Below are positions 33,065 to 43,583 of a stretch of DNA of 64,000 nt, one piece after another. This DNA comes from Candidatus Neomarinimicrobiota bacterium. GTDB taxonomy: Bacteria > Fidelibacterota > UBA2242 > B5-G15. The position numbers were made by a program, and so were the translations under genes. Under the pieces are notes generated by a model. That model saw only the letters and a program-made list of their open reading frames with translations. It was not told the origin of the DNA and did not search any database. Numbering within the stretch: position 1 is the stretch's first letter; every line of letters begins with the position of its first letter. The stretch is from contig JACDNV010000011.1 in assembly GCA_017656425.1 (NCBI GenBank), forward strand, positions 1 through 64,000. Direction: 5' to 3'.

Positions 33065-34250
33065 GCCATTCTTTTAGTCTATTCAATCCCTCTCTTATTT
33101 CATCTTTTGTAACACCTGAATATGCAATTCGAATATAGTATCTTTTTTCATCAGGTAATCTTCTTCCAAAATGTGACCTCGTTGTAAATGCCACACCGGT
33201 ATCGGCTATAGCCCTGAATACAAGTTCATCGAGAGATTTGATACCCTTCTTATCCATTGCTTCGGTAACGTCAGGAAAAAGATAAAATGTCGTATCTGGT
33301 TTATATACCCTAACTCCATTAATTGAATTTAATATATCACATGCTATATTGCGTCTTTCTTCTAATTCTTGAATCATGTTTTTATAATCTTTATCAGGGC
33401 CTTTAATTGCAGAAATTCCAGCATATTGAACGAAATGGTTTGTACATGATTCTATATTAACATTCAATTTATTTATAACGTCAATTATCCTTTTTGGACC
33501 TATCGCAGCACCAAGTCTCCAGCCTGTCATAGCGTACTTCTTAGAAAAGGTATACAAAATAATTGTCCTATTTTTTAAGCCAGAGAATGAAACGATGCTG
33601 CGAGTTTTACCCCTATATCTAATATCAAAATATGCTTCATCAGAAAGAACATATAAATCATTTTTTAAAATTAATTCAGAGAGTGCTTCCATTTCACCAT
33701 CTGAAGATTCTACACCAAGTGGATTATGACAATTATTATAAATTATTGCTTTTGTTTTTTTGGTAATCAGAGACTCAAGATTTCCTATATCAATTTTAAA
33801 TCCTTCGTTGGTTTCTAAAAATCTATAAGGCTTCGGTATACCTCCGAAATATTCAATCTGAGATTCATATATTGGATAGCCAGGTGACGGATATAGAACC
33901 TCATCCCCTGGATTTATCACTGCCTGTATAAACTTACCAATAACCGGTTTACCTCCGGGTTGTATAGATACCTCATTATAGTCATATTTAACTCCTCTTG
34001 AATTCGTAACATCTTCAGCAATAGCATCCCTTAATGCTAATATGCCTGGACTTGGCGAATACCCTGTTTTCCCATCTTTTATAGCTTTAAATGCAATATC
34101 TACAATATGTTCTGGAGTTGGGAAATTCAAATCACCGATATGAAAGGGATAAATTTTATATCCTTTGTTCTTCCATTCAAAAGTCAGTTCCGATATTTTA
34201 AAAGCAGTCTCCGTACCGAGATTTTTAAGCCTTTTTGCCAAACTCATCAT
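33054..34250 (-). CDS. Class I/II PLP-dependent aminotransferase
   Basis: A 398-residue AspC-like aminotransferase. It has YSPSPGILALRDAIA, the substrate/PLP site NCHNPLGVESSDGEM, the DEAYFDIRY motif, the Schiff-base Lys in FSKKYAMTGWRLG, and the C-terminal Arg in RYYIRIAYSG. It most resembles aspartate or aromatic aminotransferases; the exact substrate cannot be read from sequence. It overlaps gcvT by 11 bp and starts 6 bp after ruvA. Confidence 0.92.
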   Translation of the reverse strand: MMSLAKRLKNLGTETAFKISELTFEWKNKGYKIYPFHIGDLNFPTPEHIVDIAFKAIKDGKTGYSPSPGILALRDAIAEDVTNSRGVKYDYNEVSIQPGGKPVIGKFIQAVINPGDEVLYPSPGYPIYESQIEYFGGIPKPYRFLETNEGFKIDIGNLESLITKKTKAIIYNNCHNPLGVESSDGEMEALSELILKNDLYVLSDEAYFDIRYRGKTRSIVSFSGLKNRTIILYTFSKKYAMTGWRLGAAIGPKRIIDVINKLNVNIESCTNHFVQYAGISAIKGPDKDYKNMIQELEERRNIACDILNSINGVRVYKPDTTFYLFPDVTEAMDKKGIKSLDELVFRAIADTGVAFTTRSHFGRRLPDEKRYYIRIAYSGVTKDEIREGLNRLKEWLEN

Positions 34251-34256
34251 TTCCTC

Positions 34257-34850
34257 TTATAGACTTTTTAACGCTTCCTTTATCAATTCCTCGACGTTTG
34301 CCCCACTCCCAAGTTTTTTATATGCCTTAAAAACCAAATTTTTCGCCTCATTCTTTTTATATCCAAGCGTCATTAATGCAATAACTGCCTCTTCAATTTT
34401 CCCAGAAATGAAAAAATTTAAGTCTTCAATATCCGCTTCTTTATGAAGTGAAGCAAACTTTTCCCTCAATTCTACAATAATTCTATTTGCAGTTTTTATG
34501 CCAATTCCGGGTATCATCGTAAGCGCTGATATATCCCCAGCACCTATCCTTTCCTTAAACTGCTCAGGTGAAGTACCTGACAATATAGTTATAGCCATTT
34601 TGGGTCCTATGCCAGAGATACTTATTAATTGTAAAAATAGTTCTCTTTCCTCTTTTGTATAAAAACCATATAGAGATCTTACATCATCGCGTACATACAG
34701 ATGAATAAAAAGCTTTACAATTTCACCAGTTGAAGGAAGTCTTTCGTAAGTAGATATCGGTATGGATATCTTATAACCCAAGCCATTTACATCGATTACA
34801 ACCTCTGTTGGTCTTTTTTCAATCAACTTACCAGTTATATAATCATACAT
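34257..34850 (-). CDS. ruvA: Holliday junction DNA helicase subunit RuvA
   Basis: A 197-residue junction-binding protein. The N-terminal OB fold starts MYDYITGKLIEKRPTEVVID; two helix-hairpin-helix motifs are visible (LQLISISGIGPKMAITIL; ALTMIPGIGIKTANRIIVEL). Domain III at the C-terminus (EEAVIALMTLGYKKNEA) contacts RuvB. It is adjacent to ruvC with no gap; ruvB is not in the window. Confidence 0.96.
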   Translation of the reverse strand: MYDYITGKLIEKRPTEVVIDVNGLGYKISIPISTYERLPSTGEIVKLFIHLYVRDDVRSLYGFYTKEERELFLQLISISGIGPKMAITILSGTSPEQFKERIGAGDISALTMIPGIGIKTANRIIVELREKFASLHKEADIEDLNFFISGKIEEAVIALMTLGYKKNEAKNLVFKAYKKLGSGANVEELIKEALKSL

Positions 34851-35345
34851 TTATCCCTCTCTCCATTTATTTTGATTAAAATAACATATAGCTATTGCCA
34901 GCGCATCACTTTCATCATAATCGAGCTTACTTTTTTCAAGATCAAGAATTCTCTTAACCATAAAATTAACCTGGTCCTTAGTAGCAGAACCGTTCCCTAC
35001 AACTGATACCTTTATTTTAGCAGGGGAAAATTCCTCTATAGCAAGTCCATGCAATTTACCTGCAAGAAGCACAATCCCTCTTGCCTGACCCATTTTCAAT
35101 GCTGTCTGAATATTTTGTGCATATATAGCCTGCTCTACAGCCATTACATTCGGCTTCCACTTCTTTATTACTTCTGTTAAACCATTAAAAATTGTCTTTA
35201 ATCTATCCGGGAAAGAGTATTTTGATGATGTTATAATCTGTCCTGAAGTTATATATTGAAGTCTGTTTTCTCTAACTTGGAGAATCCCATATCCAGTTTT
35301 AAAAACCCCTGGATCAACACCAATAATCTTAATAGAATTACCCAT
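34851..35345 (-). CDS. ruvC: Crossover junction endodeoxyribonuclease RuvC
   Basis: A 164-residue Holliday junction resolvase of RNase H fold. Acidic active-site residues are visible: Asp in IIGVDPGVFKTGYGIL, Glu in MAVEQAIYAQN, and the Asp pair in LDYDESDALAIAICY. Its start overlaps the last base of yebC. The order yebC-ruvC-ruvA is widely conserved. Confidence 0.96.
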   Translation of the reverse strand: MGNSIKIIGVDPGVFKTGYGILQVRENRLQYITSGQIITSSKYSFPDRLKTIFNGLTEVIKKWKPNVMAVEQAIYAQNIQTALKMGQARGIVLLAGKLHGLAIEEFSPAKIKVSVVGNGSATKDQVNFMVKRILDLEKSKLDYDESDALAIAICYFNQNKWREG

Positions 35346-36100
35346 TAAAAAGAACTGGTTACTTTCTTAAGAATCTCTTCATCTATATCAAAATTTGCAT
35401 AGACTTTCTGAACATCATCATGATCTTCGAGTGTCTCCACAAGACTCAGTATCTTTTGCGCATTGTTTTCATCTACATTAACGGTATTTTTTGGAATCAT
35501 GGATATCGCAGATTCAAGTATTGGAACATTTTTTTCTTCGAAGGCTTTTTTCACACTTTCTAAATTTGAAGGATCAGTCGTTATTTCATATGCGTCCTCA
35601 GTTATATTTATATCTTCAGCACCGGACTCAGTGGCAATTATCAAAATATCATCTTCAGAAAATGCATTTTTTTTAACTGTTATAGTACCTTTTTTTTCGA
35701 ACATCCACGAAACGCTGCCTGAAGTTGCCAAATTACCGCCATACTTTGATAAAATATGCCTTATTTCAGATACCGTTCTATTTTTATTATCAGTCAAGAC
35801 CTCAATATAAATGGCAACTCCGGCAGGACCATATGCCTCGTAAACCACCTCTTCATAATTAACACCTTCAATTTCACCACAACCTTTAGCAATAGCCTTC
35901 TCTATATTTGACATAGGCATATTATGTGCCTTTGCTTGCTGAATAGCCTGCCTTAATCTTGGGTTTGAATCCTCGTCTGGACCACCCAATTTAGCCGCTA
36001 CCTGTATTTCCCTTATTAATTTGGTAAAAATCTTGCCTCTTCTTGCATCATTTACAGCTTTCTTTCTTTTTATTTGTGCCCATTTGCTATGTCCAGCCAT
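35345..36100 (-). CDS. yebC: YebC/PmpR family protein
   Basis: A 251-residue protein beginning AGHSKWAQIKRKKAVNDARR, the hallmark of the TACO1/YebC family, followed by EAYGPAGVAIYIEVLTDNKN and the C-terminal IPKNTVNVDE. Members were described as DNA-binding regulators (PmpR) and more recently as ribosome-associated factors that help translate polyproline stretches. Its place before ruvC supports a housekeeping role. Confidence 0.95.
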   Translation of the reverse strand: MAGHSKWAQIKRKKAVNDARRGKIFTKLIREIQVAAKLGGPDEDSNPRLRQAIQQAKAHNMPMSNIEKAIAKGCGEIEGVNYEEVVYEAYGPAGVAIYIEVLTDNKNRTVSEIRHILSKYGGNLATSGSVSWMFEKKGTITVKKNAFSEDDILIIATESGAEDINITEDAYEITTDPSNLESVKKAFEEKNVPILESAISMIPKNTVNVDENNAQKILSLVETLEDHDDVQKVYANFDIDEEILKKVTSSF

Positions 36101-36113
36101 TAATCACTCCTAC

Positions 36114-36593
36114 TTAATATTTCTTTATATTTTCTTTTACTTCTATTCTTGTTCTTATTATCCAAGCATCTTTCAATCCCGATTCTATCGCAATTTTTAA
36201 CAATCGCTCCGCTTCTTCTCGAGTCAGGCAATTACCTACTCTTATTTTATAATAAGGAGAATTGAATACTTTTTCAACCTCTTCATTTGGAAACAATTCT
36301 TTGCAGTATCTAAATAGCGAATCAGCAAGATAAAAATCATCAGCAGAGAATACCTGAACCTTATACCCAACTGTCTCTCTGACTCTCACACTATCGACTC
36401 TAATCTCCCCTTCATTAGTTCCCGTAAATATCTCATAAATCATTACTCCATCAAAAATTGAAATTGGTGGCTCATTAAGTTTCACTGGATCAAATGATTC
36501 ATCTTGGACTATAGTAGAATCAGGCAGACCAGTAGCAAATTGAAATAAAATCACTAATAAAGTTAAACTATATAACATCTTTCGCATAATCAC
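36114..36593 (-). CDS. SPOR-domain protein
   Basis: A 159-residue exported protein: signal peptide about 1-23 (ILFQFATG), an acidic linker, then a SPOR-like domain at about 70-150 (GYKVQVFSADDFYLADSLFR; YYKIRVGNCLTREEAERLLK). SPOR domains bind denuded peptidoglycan, often at the septum. It lies between the bat genes and yebC, 51 bp after the TPR/SH3 gene. Confidence 0.85.
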   Translation of the reverse strand: MIMRKMLYSLTLLVILFQFATGLPDSTIVQDESFDPVKLNEPPISIFDGVMIYEIFTGTNEGEIRVDSVRVRETVGYKVQVFSADDFYLADSLFRYCKELFPNEEVEKVFNSPYYKIRVGNCLTREEAERLLKIAIESGLKDAWIIRTRIEVKENIKKY

Positions 36594-36644
36594 AACTCAT
36601 TATATTAAATTTAAAGACATTTATATTCAATTAAAACGCTATTA

Positions 36645-37406
36645 TTAAATAATACCAATAGTATTCTCTCTTACCCACCCCTGCTTTCCATCGGGTAGTT
36701 CAATCCTCAACCATTGGTCTTCTTTATAAAGCACTCTGACTTTTAGCCCTTCATGAATAATAAACAAAACTACACTACCTTCCTGAGGTGCTGATAAACA
36801 TTCAAGTGATGGAATCAAAACTATACCATAATTATTTGTATTCTCATCACAAAACTTATCTATCAATAAAACTAAATTAATCAACAACAAAATCGCAACT
36901 ACAGCGATTATAAATTTTAAAACCCTCTTAATTACAGTAGAACTGATAAAATTATAACCAACAAATATAAATGATAACAATAGCATCCAGAAAGATAAAA
37001 TTTTAGCCCAACCACTTGAAGAATATATATTTTTTAGATTTCTGTACCATTCTATTAAGAAAAATGGAGGTGGTACTTCTATTCTGTCCTTAATCCTCAG
37101 ATTAGCTAACTTCAGATTGAACCTAGCATCACCATTTTTAGGATTCAATTTTAACGCTTTTTCATAATAAAGAATTGAATATCCCAGCTTTCCCATTCGA
37201 TAATAGGCATTCCCTATATTATAATATATTTTATCGGACTCATAATCATTATCAATAATTTTCTTATAAATCTCTATACTTCCAGGATAATCACCAGAAA
37301 TGTATTTTTTATTAGCATCTTCATATAGCTTTTGAACACTCAATACATCTGGCAACACAACTTCTACTAATAATAATATGATAATCAATTCTGACAAATG
37401 CCTCAT
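36645..37406 (-). CDS. batE: BatE-like TPR and SH3-domain membrane protein
   Basis: A 253-residue protein: N-terminal signal/membrane segment, TPR units (ANKKYISGDYPGSIEIYKKI; IGNAYYRMGKLGYSILYYEK), two membrane segments (about 138-160 and 165-185) and a C-terminal SH3-like domain ending RIELPDGKQGWVRENTIGII. This layout is that of BatE in Bacteroides aerotolerance (bat) operons. It overlaps batD by 4 bp. The bat complex is thought to act in envelope homeostasis or stress tolerance. Confidence 0.87.
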   Translation of the reverse strand: MRHLSELIIILLLVEVVLPDVLSVQKLYEDANKKYISGDYPGSIEIYKKIIDNDYESDKIYYNIGNAYYRMGKLGYSILYYEKALKLNPKNGDARFNLKLANLRIKDRIEVPPPFFLIEWYRNLKNIYSSSGWAKILSFWMLLLSFIFVGYNFISSTVIKRVLKFIIAVVAILLLINLVLLIDKFCDENTNNYGIVLIPSLECLSAPQEGSVVLFIIHEGLKVRVLYKEDQWLRIELPDGKQGWVRENTIGII

Positions 37407-39202
37407 ATGGTCTCCGAAAGTAGCGTCAACACCCTCTCCGTCTCGTTAACTAACTCTCTTATATTTTTACCTAATGAAATTGGTGAAAAACGCATCTCAT
37501 TTAATTGGGATAAAAGCTCAATAACTGTCTTCACATCCTCTTCTCTCAATCTCCCATTTATCGCATTTAAAATAACTTCAATGTCTGGTATTCTATTTTC
37601 AAGGAGTAATCGATCAGATACAAAGCGGGCAATTACCATATATAGTTCTGTAGCTATTAGCTTTTCTGTCCCTGTCTCTAACTTAGTTTTTATCTCTTCC
37701 AGCCTCTTTTTAGCAACCTGGAGTGCCTTTCTTCTACGTAAAACTTTTTCATTTTTAAAAATATTTATTTTATAATACTTGAGTCCATAAGAAATGGTGA
37801 TATTGAATATTGAAATACCGAGAATAAGCCAGAACCATAAACTTTTTATAAATGACTCACCTACTCTCTTTAAATGTATATTACCTGTATATATAAACCT
37901 AATATCTTCACTTAATAGCATTACTTCATCTTTCGACATACTTGCATATGAATCTGTTAAAACTCCAGAAGTAGGGACAACCTTTACCCAATGAGACATA
38001 CTTTCAGTTACTTCATATTTTTTTGTCACAGGATTAAAATAATGCAGTTTGATAGAGGGAATGTAGAAATCTTTACCAGCTCTTGGGATCAGCACATACT
38101 CATAAACAACTCTGCCTCTAATCCCGTCTCCGCTATTGTCGGTGGAACGTTCAACCTCTGGCTCAAAAATATCAACATAATCAGGCAGGTTTGGTGGATT
38201 CAATTTTACAAGATTGATATTACCAATTCCATCCACGATATATCTAAGAGTAACGGCTTGATTCTGCTTCATGATGTTGGAATCTACCATCGAATATATT
38301 TTGAATTTACCAACAGCTCCGGAGAAATCGGCTGGTTTACCAGCTTCCGGCAATGGTTTGACATTGATTTTTATAGGCTTTGAAGATACTGATATCACTT
38401 TTGTCTGCGTGAAAAATGGGCTATCAAAAAAAGGATCATTAAAAAAATCATCAAATATTGACCCTGACCTTTTTCGCGGAACAACTACCTCACAACTGAT
38501 GACCATGGGATCTATTGTTAGCTCACCTGATATTGTCGGAAAATAAGCAATCCTCTGTAGCTCCGCTTTTTTATATCTGACGCCTTCGATTATTTCTGAT
38601 TCTATTTCTGGATTGTTACTAGCAGGAAAAGCCTCCGCCCAAAAACCTCTTGCATCAGGTAGTTTATCTCTTGAAAATGTTCTTATGCTTGTTCTAAAAT
38701 ACAGTACAAAAGAAACATTAACTTCCTCACCGATATAAGCTTCTTCTTTGCTAGGAATAGCTTTTAAAAACACAGTCATGGACTCAGTTAACTGCTGCTG
38801 GCTCTTATCTGCAGGTTTTTTAGCAGTTCCTGATCTTGCAAGAACTTTCACTGTAACTTTATTAGTCGAATACGCTCGTCTACCTATTTTTATAGTAATT
38901 GGTTTTATTGTAATCTCGCCTATTTTGGTAGGAGCTAATCTCCAAGTCACAGATTTATATGAGCTCACTTTCCCATTGATAATTTGAATCTGACTGGATT
39001 GTGACGGACCTGATATAACTACATAATCATTTGATCTTGGTAAATTTATTTCAGGAAAATAGTTCGCCCCTTCTAATTCTACAGTAAAATCAAAAACTTC
39101 ATCTTCGTATATAGTATTCTTATCAACATACGCTTTTATCTTTACCTGTGCAGAAAAGGAAAGTGAAAAAATTAATAGGTTTAATAGTAATGCCCTTTTC
39201 AT
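37403..39202 (-). CDS. batD: BatD family protein
   Basis: A 599-residue protein with a signal peptide (about 1-18), an extended all-beta periplasmic part (AQVKIKAYVDKNTIYEDEVF; SFVLYFRTSIRTFSRDKLPD), a membrane segment near 455-475 (SLWFWLILGISIFNITISYG) and a cytoplasmic helical tail. This matches BatD/BatD-like oxygen-tolerance proteins in length and layout. It lies 7 bp after batC as transcribed and overlaps batE. Confidence 0.92.
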   Translation of the reverse strand: MKRALLLNLLIFSLSFSAQVKIKAYVDKNTIYEDEVFDFTVELEGANYFPEINLPRSNDYVVISGPSQSSQIQIINGKVSSYKSVTWRLAPTKIGEITIKPITIKIGRRAYSTNKVTVKVLARSGTAKKPADKSQQQLTESMTVFLKAIPSKEEAYIGEEVNVSFVLYFRTSIRTFSRDKLPDARGFWAEAFPASNNPEIESEIIEGVRYKKAELQRIAYFPTISGELTIDPMVISCEVVVPRKRSGSIFDDFFNDPFFDSPFFTQTKVISVSSKPIKINVKPLPEAGKPADFSGAVGKFKIYSMVDSNIMKQNQAVTLRYIVDGIGNINLVKLNPPNLPDYVDIFEPEVERSTDNSGDGIRGRVVYEYVLIPRAGKDFYIPSIKLHYFNPVTKKYEVTESMSHWVKVVPTSGVLTDSYASMSKDEVMLLSEDIRFIYTGNIHLKRVGESFIKSLWFWLILGISIFNITISYGLKYYKINIFKNEKVLRRRKALQVAKKRLEEIKTKLETGTEKLIATELYMVIARFVSDRLLLENRIPDIEVILNAINGRLREEDVKTVIELLSQLNEMRFSPISLGKNIRELVNETERVLTLLSETI

Positions 39203-39209
39203 ATGTCCC

Positions 39210-39902
39210 CTACCAGTCTTTATCTCTTTTTATGCCTGGTGCTCTCATCCTTAACTTTTCTTTTAAATATTCCTTTTCCTTTTCACCCAATGCATCAAGA
39301 ATTGGTTTGTACTGTTCCTTTTTATTCTCTTTTTTCCGTTCGTTTTTACTTAATTGTTCTGATACAGATTGTTTCTGGTCTTTCTTCTTATCCTTCTGAT
39401 TTTGTTGCTGACTTTTATCTGTTTGCTGCTTCTGCTTTTTTTTATTTTTATCCTCTTTATTATTTTCCTTTCGGGACTTTTTCTGCTGATTTTTCATTAA
39501 TAAGCTGTTAACCAATTCATAGTTATGCTTGGCATCATAGTCCATTGGATTTAAGAGTATTGCCTTTCTATAAAACTGCAAACTTTCCTGAAGTTTACCA
39601 GATTTAAAAAGAGTGTTCCCTATATTATAATAAACTGCAGATTTTTTTATGGAATCCTTAATAGTAATCGATTTTTCAAATTCTCGCAATGCATCATTAT
39701 ATTCACCCATCTTATAAAGCACATCTCCCTTCCCGAAATGGGCCTCTTCCATATCGGAATTTTTATTTAACACAATTTCATATTTTTTTAAAAGATCTTT
39801 ATATTTGCCCTTTTTATAGAGATTTATTTCACCTTTGGCAAATAAAAATTCTATTAAAAGAATGATCACAATAAGCGTTAGAATTAATTTGCCCCTTCTC
39901 AC
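39210..39902 (-). CDS. batC: BatC-like TPR protein
   Basis: A 230-residue protein with an N-terminal signal/membrane segment (LILTLIVIILLIEFLFAKG), three TPR units (EAHFGKGDVLYKMGEYNDAL; VYYNIGNTLFKSGKLQESLQ) and a highly charged Lys/Gln-rich tail (about 145-200). TPR plus charged tail is the BatC layout. It overlaps batB by 4 bp. Confidence 0.9.
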   Translation of the reverse strand: MRRGKLILTLIVIILLIEFLFAKGEINLYKKGKYKDLLKKYEIVLNKNSDMEEAHFGKGDVLYKMGEYNDALREFEKSITIKDSIKKSAVYYNIGNTLFKSGKLQESLQFYRKAILLNPMDYDAKHNYELVNSLLMKNQQKKSRKENNKEDKNKKKQKQQTDKSQQQNQKDKKKDQKQSVSEQLSKNERKKENKKEQYKPILDALGEKEKEYLKEKLRMRAPGIKRDKDW

Positions 39903-40939
39903 CTCGATACCTTTTTCTCCAGTATAAAAAACTCGCTTAATATCAATAACAATCCTATTATAAGGAAAATCTGATACCTGTGCTTAAACCCAGAATATTC
40001 ATGCGTCCACAATTCTTTCTTATCAAGTTTAAAAATATCATCATAAATATTATTAAAAACAGTAGCTTCTGTTCCCAAATGATAGTATTTTCCTCCGGTC
40101 TCCACTGCTATCTTCTTCAAAACGGCATCCGATAAATGAGTTATTACAATTTTACCATCTTTATCCTTTTTAAAACCAGTCTTATTACCGTGCTTATCAT
40201 ATATTGGTATAGGTGCACCAGAATACGAACCGACACCAACAGTATAAACTATTACATTGTTATTTCTGACCTGCTCTATTGACTTTTCAATATCACCTTC
40301 ATGATCTTCACCATCGGAAATTAAGATAACAACTTTACTTTTAGTCCCACCGGATTCTTTACTTTTATCAAAAATATTAAAGGCTGTATTTAACGCTTCG
40401 GCAATAGCTGTGCCCTGTACTCCAATTATATCGGTATCTATAAGATCAAGGAAAAGTTTCGCAGCACTATAGTCAAGCGTCAAAGGACAAACCGGATAGC
40501 TTATCCCGGCAAATGCCACAAGACCAACTCTATCACCTTTTAGTTTATCGATCAGTTTACTCACCTCATATTTTGCTCTTACAAGTCGATTTGGAGTTAC
40601 ATCTTCTGCCTTCATACTCAATGAAGTATCAAAACATATAACAATATCTACTCCCTTCCTTTTCACAAGTTGGAGCTTTGTACCAATCTGTGGTCCAATA
40701 AGGGCAATTATTAGAAAAAATATACCACAAATTATAAGTACATCTTTTATTTTTCTTCTCTTGATTCCCTCACCATCTATAATTCTTTTAAGAGTATCAC
40801 TATTTGAAAATCTCTTCAAGTAGACTTTATTCATCCGATAATAAATAAAAACTGATAAAATCAAAATTAAAATGGTAATAAATGTCCATAAGTACTGAAT
40901 GTTAGCAAACTTTATCATAATTAAGGTCCTACTCTCCAC
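39899..40939 (-). CDS. batB: BatB, von Willebrand factor A domain membrane protein
   Basis: A 346-residue protein: membrane segments near 15-32 and 65-85, a VWA domain (about 95-290) and a last membrane segment near 325. The metal-ion-dependent adhesion site is complete: DTSLSM, the Thr in GVQGTAIAEAL, and the Asp in LISDGEDHEG. VWA proteins usually work with MoxR-type ATPases, none of which is adjacent. It overlaps batA by 19 bp. Confidence 0.94.
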   Translation of the reverse strand: MESRTLIMIKFANIQYLWTFITILILILSVFIYYRMNKVYLKRFSNSDTLKRIIDGEGIKRRKIKDVLIICGIFFLIIALIGPQIGTKLQLVKRKGVDIVICFDTSLSMKAEDVTPNRLVRAKYEVSKLIDKLKGDRVGLVAFAGISYPVCPLTLDYSAAKLFLDLIDTDIIGVQGTAIAEALNTAFNIFDKSKESGGTKSKVVILISDGEDHEGDIEKSIEQVRNNNVIVYTVGVGSYSGAPIPIYDKHGNKTGFKKDKDGKIVITHLSDAVLKKIAVETGGKYYHLGTEATVFNNIYDDIFKLDKKELWTHEYSGFKHRYQIFLIIGLLLILSEFFILEKKVSR

Positions 40940-41940
40940 ACATTCCGTTCAAATATAAAACCCATAACAAATAACATAATTGCTGGAAATAGAAACAGAT
41001 GGTACAAATCTTTAAAGTTCATATATTCTTTAACTTTTATATCTGATTTTTCAAGGCTATTTATCTCATCATAAATTTTTTCGAGACTTCTTTCATCAGT
41101 CGCCCTAAAATATTTTCCACCAGTCATTTCCGCCATTTTCTGTAATAATTCCTCGTCTATCTCTACATCTACCATTCTATATTGAATAGACCCGTCAGGT
41201 AAAACCACTGGATATGGTGCCTTTCCTCTTCTTCCAGCCCCAATAGTGTATACCTTAATTCCGTATGCTTGCGCCATGTCGGCAGCAGTTAATGGATCAA
41301 GCTCTCCAGCATTATTTCTACCATCAGATAGTAAAATAACTATTTTACTGACAGATTGACTTCCCTTTAGTCTATTTACTGCATGCGCAAGCGCCATCCC
41401 AATTGCAGTACCATCGTATTTTTCGTCAACAAAAGTAACTCTATTAAGTAACTCATTCAATATACCATAATCTACCGTAAGAGGACACTGCAGGAAACTC
41501 ACTGCACCAAATACAATCAACCCTATTCGATCATTGTGTCTCTCATTAATAAACTTGCGGGCAACTGCTTTTACAGCTTCAAGTCGATTTGGCTGAAAAT
41601 CTGCAGCTCGCATACTTCCTGAAATATCAACCACAAGCATTATATCTATACCTTTAGTTATAAATTCTTTTTCTGTCAAACCCTTTTGTGGTCTTGCTAA
41701 CGCTAATATTAAAAGGACAATTGAAAATAGTTTTATGCCTTTTAATAAATATACCTTCCTTTTAGCGGAATCTATGCCGACTATTTCTCGTAAAGATTTA
41801 AAATTGGAATATTTAATGGATGTATAAAGAACTCTATCTTTCCTTCTTGTCCAGAGGATGATGAATGGAATTATTAATAAAAAAGCAAGAAAATACCAAT
41901 CGGTGAATATTATCATAATATCTTCTTTTCGAATAATCAA
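40921..41940 (-). CDS. batA: BatA, von Willebrand factor A domain membrane protein
   Basis: A 339-residue paralogue of BatB with the same layout. Adhesion-site residues: DISGSM, Thr in [11 protein letters not shown], and Asp in [14 protein letters not shown]. It also has the family's [19 protein letters not shown] strand before the VWA core. An alternative start at MIIFTDWYF, eight codons in, is plausible. It is the first bat gene and overlaps gatA by 4 bp; in many genomes moxR and a DUF58 gene stand here instead. Confidence 0.94.
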   Translation of the reverse strand: MIIRKEDIMIIFTDWYFLAFLLIIPFIILWTRRKDRVLYTSIKYSNFKSLREIVGIDSAKRKVYLLKGIKLFSIVLLILALARPQKGLTEKEFITKGIDIMLVVDISGSMRAADFQPNRLEAVKAVARKFINERHNDRIGLIVFGAVSFLQCPLTVDYGILNELLNRVTFVDEKYDGTAIGMALAHAVNRLKGSQSVSKIVILLSDGRNNAGELDPLTAADMAQAYGIKVYTIGAGRRGKAPYPVVLPDGSIQYRMVDVEIDEELLQKMAEMTGGKYFRATDERSLEKIYDEINSLEKSDIKVKEYMNFKDLYHLFLFPAIMLFVMGFIFERNVWRVGP

Positions 41941-43325
41941 AAGCCAATTTCTGACTCTATATAATGACCAACCTGAAAAATTGTTTCTTCTTTAAAATAA
42001 TCAGCAATAAGCTGAATTCCTATAGGTAGACCATCCTTGGACTTACCTGCAGGGATATTCATAGCAGGCAATCCGGCAAGGCTTGCAGATGTAGTATAAA
42101 TATCACTAAGATACATAGATAGAGGATCCTCAACCTTACTACCTATCTCAAATGCCGTTGTTGGGCTTGTTGGTGTTAATATAATATCCACATTTTTAAA
42201 TGCTTCCACAAAATCGTCTTTAATCAGTTTTCTTACACGCTGAGCTTTATTGTAATATGCTTCATAATAACCAGCTGAGAGTACATACGTACCTAGCATA
42301 ATACGTCTTTTTACCTCATTACCAAAACCATCATGTCGTGTATCATTATACATGCTAATTAGATTACCTTTCCTTACGCTCAGTCCATATTTGACACCAT
42401 CATAACGCGCAAGATTGGAAGATGCTTCTGCTGTTGCAATTATATAATAAGTTGCTATTGTATATTTTGTATGGGGAAGGCTAATATTTACTATCTCAGC
42501 GCCTCTTTTCTCCAATTCATTTATATAATATTTAATCCTATCCTCTATTTCTTTATCCAGCCCTTCTTCAAAATACTCTTTTGGCACGCCAATTTTTATT
42601 CCATTAATATCCCTCTCCAAATTTTCTATATAATTATCGACAGGAACATCCACGCTTGTGGAATCCATTACATCATATCCTGATATTATTTGCAGTAGCA
42701 ATGCCGTATCATATATATTTTTCGCAAACACTCCTATCTGATCCAAACTGGAAGCAAAGGCAACCAAACCATATCTCGATACCCTCCCATAAGTAGGTTT
42801 TATTCCCACTACTCCACAAAATGAAGCAGGCTGTCTTATAGAACCGCCAGTATCAGAACCAAGTGCCATATCAACAAGTCTTCCTGCAACCGCGGCAGCT
42901 GACCCACCACTTGATCCACCAGGAACCATCTTTTCATTTACAGGATTTCTTGTAGGACCGAAATAAGAGTGCTCCGTTGATGAACCCATTGCAAATTCAT
43001 CAAGATTCGTCTTACCTATAATAAGTCCATCCTCAGCTATTATTTTTTCCACGACCGTCGCATTATACGGCGGGATGAAATTCTCCAGTATACGGGAGGC
43101 ACAAGTTGTCGGATAACCTTTTACACATATATTATCTTTTATACCAATAATCTTGCCAGCTAACTTACCAGCTTTTCCTTGAGTGATTTTATTTTCTATC
43201 ATGGCTGCAATTTCAACAGCATCATTTACTACATTAATAAAAGCATTGTATGGATTATTTTTCCTTATTTTTTCAATTATATTAATAGTTCTTTCCCGTA
43301 GAGAGGACTTAGTCATTTCTTTCAT
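41937..43325 (-). CDS. gatA: Asp-tRNA(Asn)/Glu-tRNA(Gln) amidotransferase subunit A
   Basis: A 462-residue amidase-signature protein that supplies ammonia to GatB for tRNA-dependent amidation. The Ser-cisSer-Lys triad regions are present: [10 protein letters not shown] (Lys), [15 protein letters not shown] (cis-Ser) and [17 protein letters not shown] (nucleophile). The tRNA-type rather than a general amidase is indicated by [15 protein letters not shown]. gatB and gatC are not in the window. Confidence 0.95.
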   Translation of the reverse strand: MKEMTKSSLRERTINIIEKIRKNNPYNAFINVVNDAVEIAAMIENKITQGKAGKLAGKIIGIKDNICVKGYPTTCASRILENFIPPYNATVVEKIIAEDGLIIGKTNLDEFAMGSSTEHSYFGPTRNPVNEKMVPGGSSGGSAAAVAGRLVDMALGSDTGGSIRQPASFCGVVGIKPTYGRVSRYGLVAFASSLDQIGVFAKNIYDTALLLQIISGYDVMDSTSVDVPVDNYIENLERDINGIKIGVPKEYFEEGLDKEIEDRIKYYINELEKRGAEIVNISLPHTKYTIATYYIIATAEASSNLARYDGVKYGLSVRKGNLISMYNDTRHDGFGNEVKRRIMLGTYVLSAGYYEAYYNKAQRVRKLIKDDFVEAFKNVDIILTPTSPTTAFEIGSKVEDPLSMYLSDIYTTSASLAGLPAMNIPAGKSKDGLPIGIQLIADYFKEETIFQVGHYIESEIGF

Positions 43326-43344
43326 TCCGTTTCTCCCTGAAATT

Positions 43345-43569
43345 TTATTCTTTTTTCTCTGACTCTTTCTCTTTCTTTGGTGGCTCTATATACTTATCTT
43401 CCTTGATCGATTCGTTTATCTCTTCTTCAATTTCCTTTGTGGCTTTTTTAAACTCTTTTAAGCTCTTACCGAGCCCTCTCGCAAGTTCTGGTAATCTCTT
43501 TGCACCAAAAAGCAATAGCAGTACTAAAAGTATCAGCAATATCTCTCCAAATCCAAGGTTTCCAAACAT
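43345..43569 (-). CDS. tatA: Sec-independent translocase component TatA/TatB-like
   Basis: A 74-residue protein with one N-terminal membrane segment ([20 protein letters not shown]), the FGxxxLPELAR hinge and an amphipathic helix, then an acidic/Lys tail. It forms the twin-arginine pore. The [20 protein letters not shown] pattern fits TatA better than TatB. TatC is not present. The gene has a clear ribosome-binding site (GGAGGTGAG) before the start. Confidence 0.92.
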   Translation of the reverse strand: MFGNLGFGEILLILLVLLLLFGAKRLPELARGLGKSLKEFKKATKEIEEEINESIKEDKYIEPPKKEKESEKKE

Positions 43570-43583
43570 TGCTCACCTCCAAA

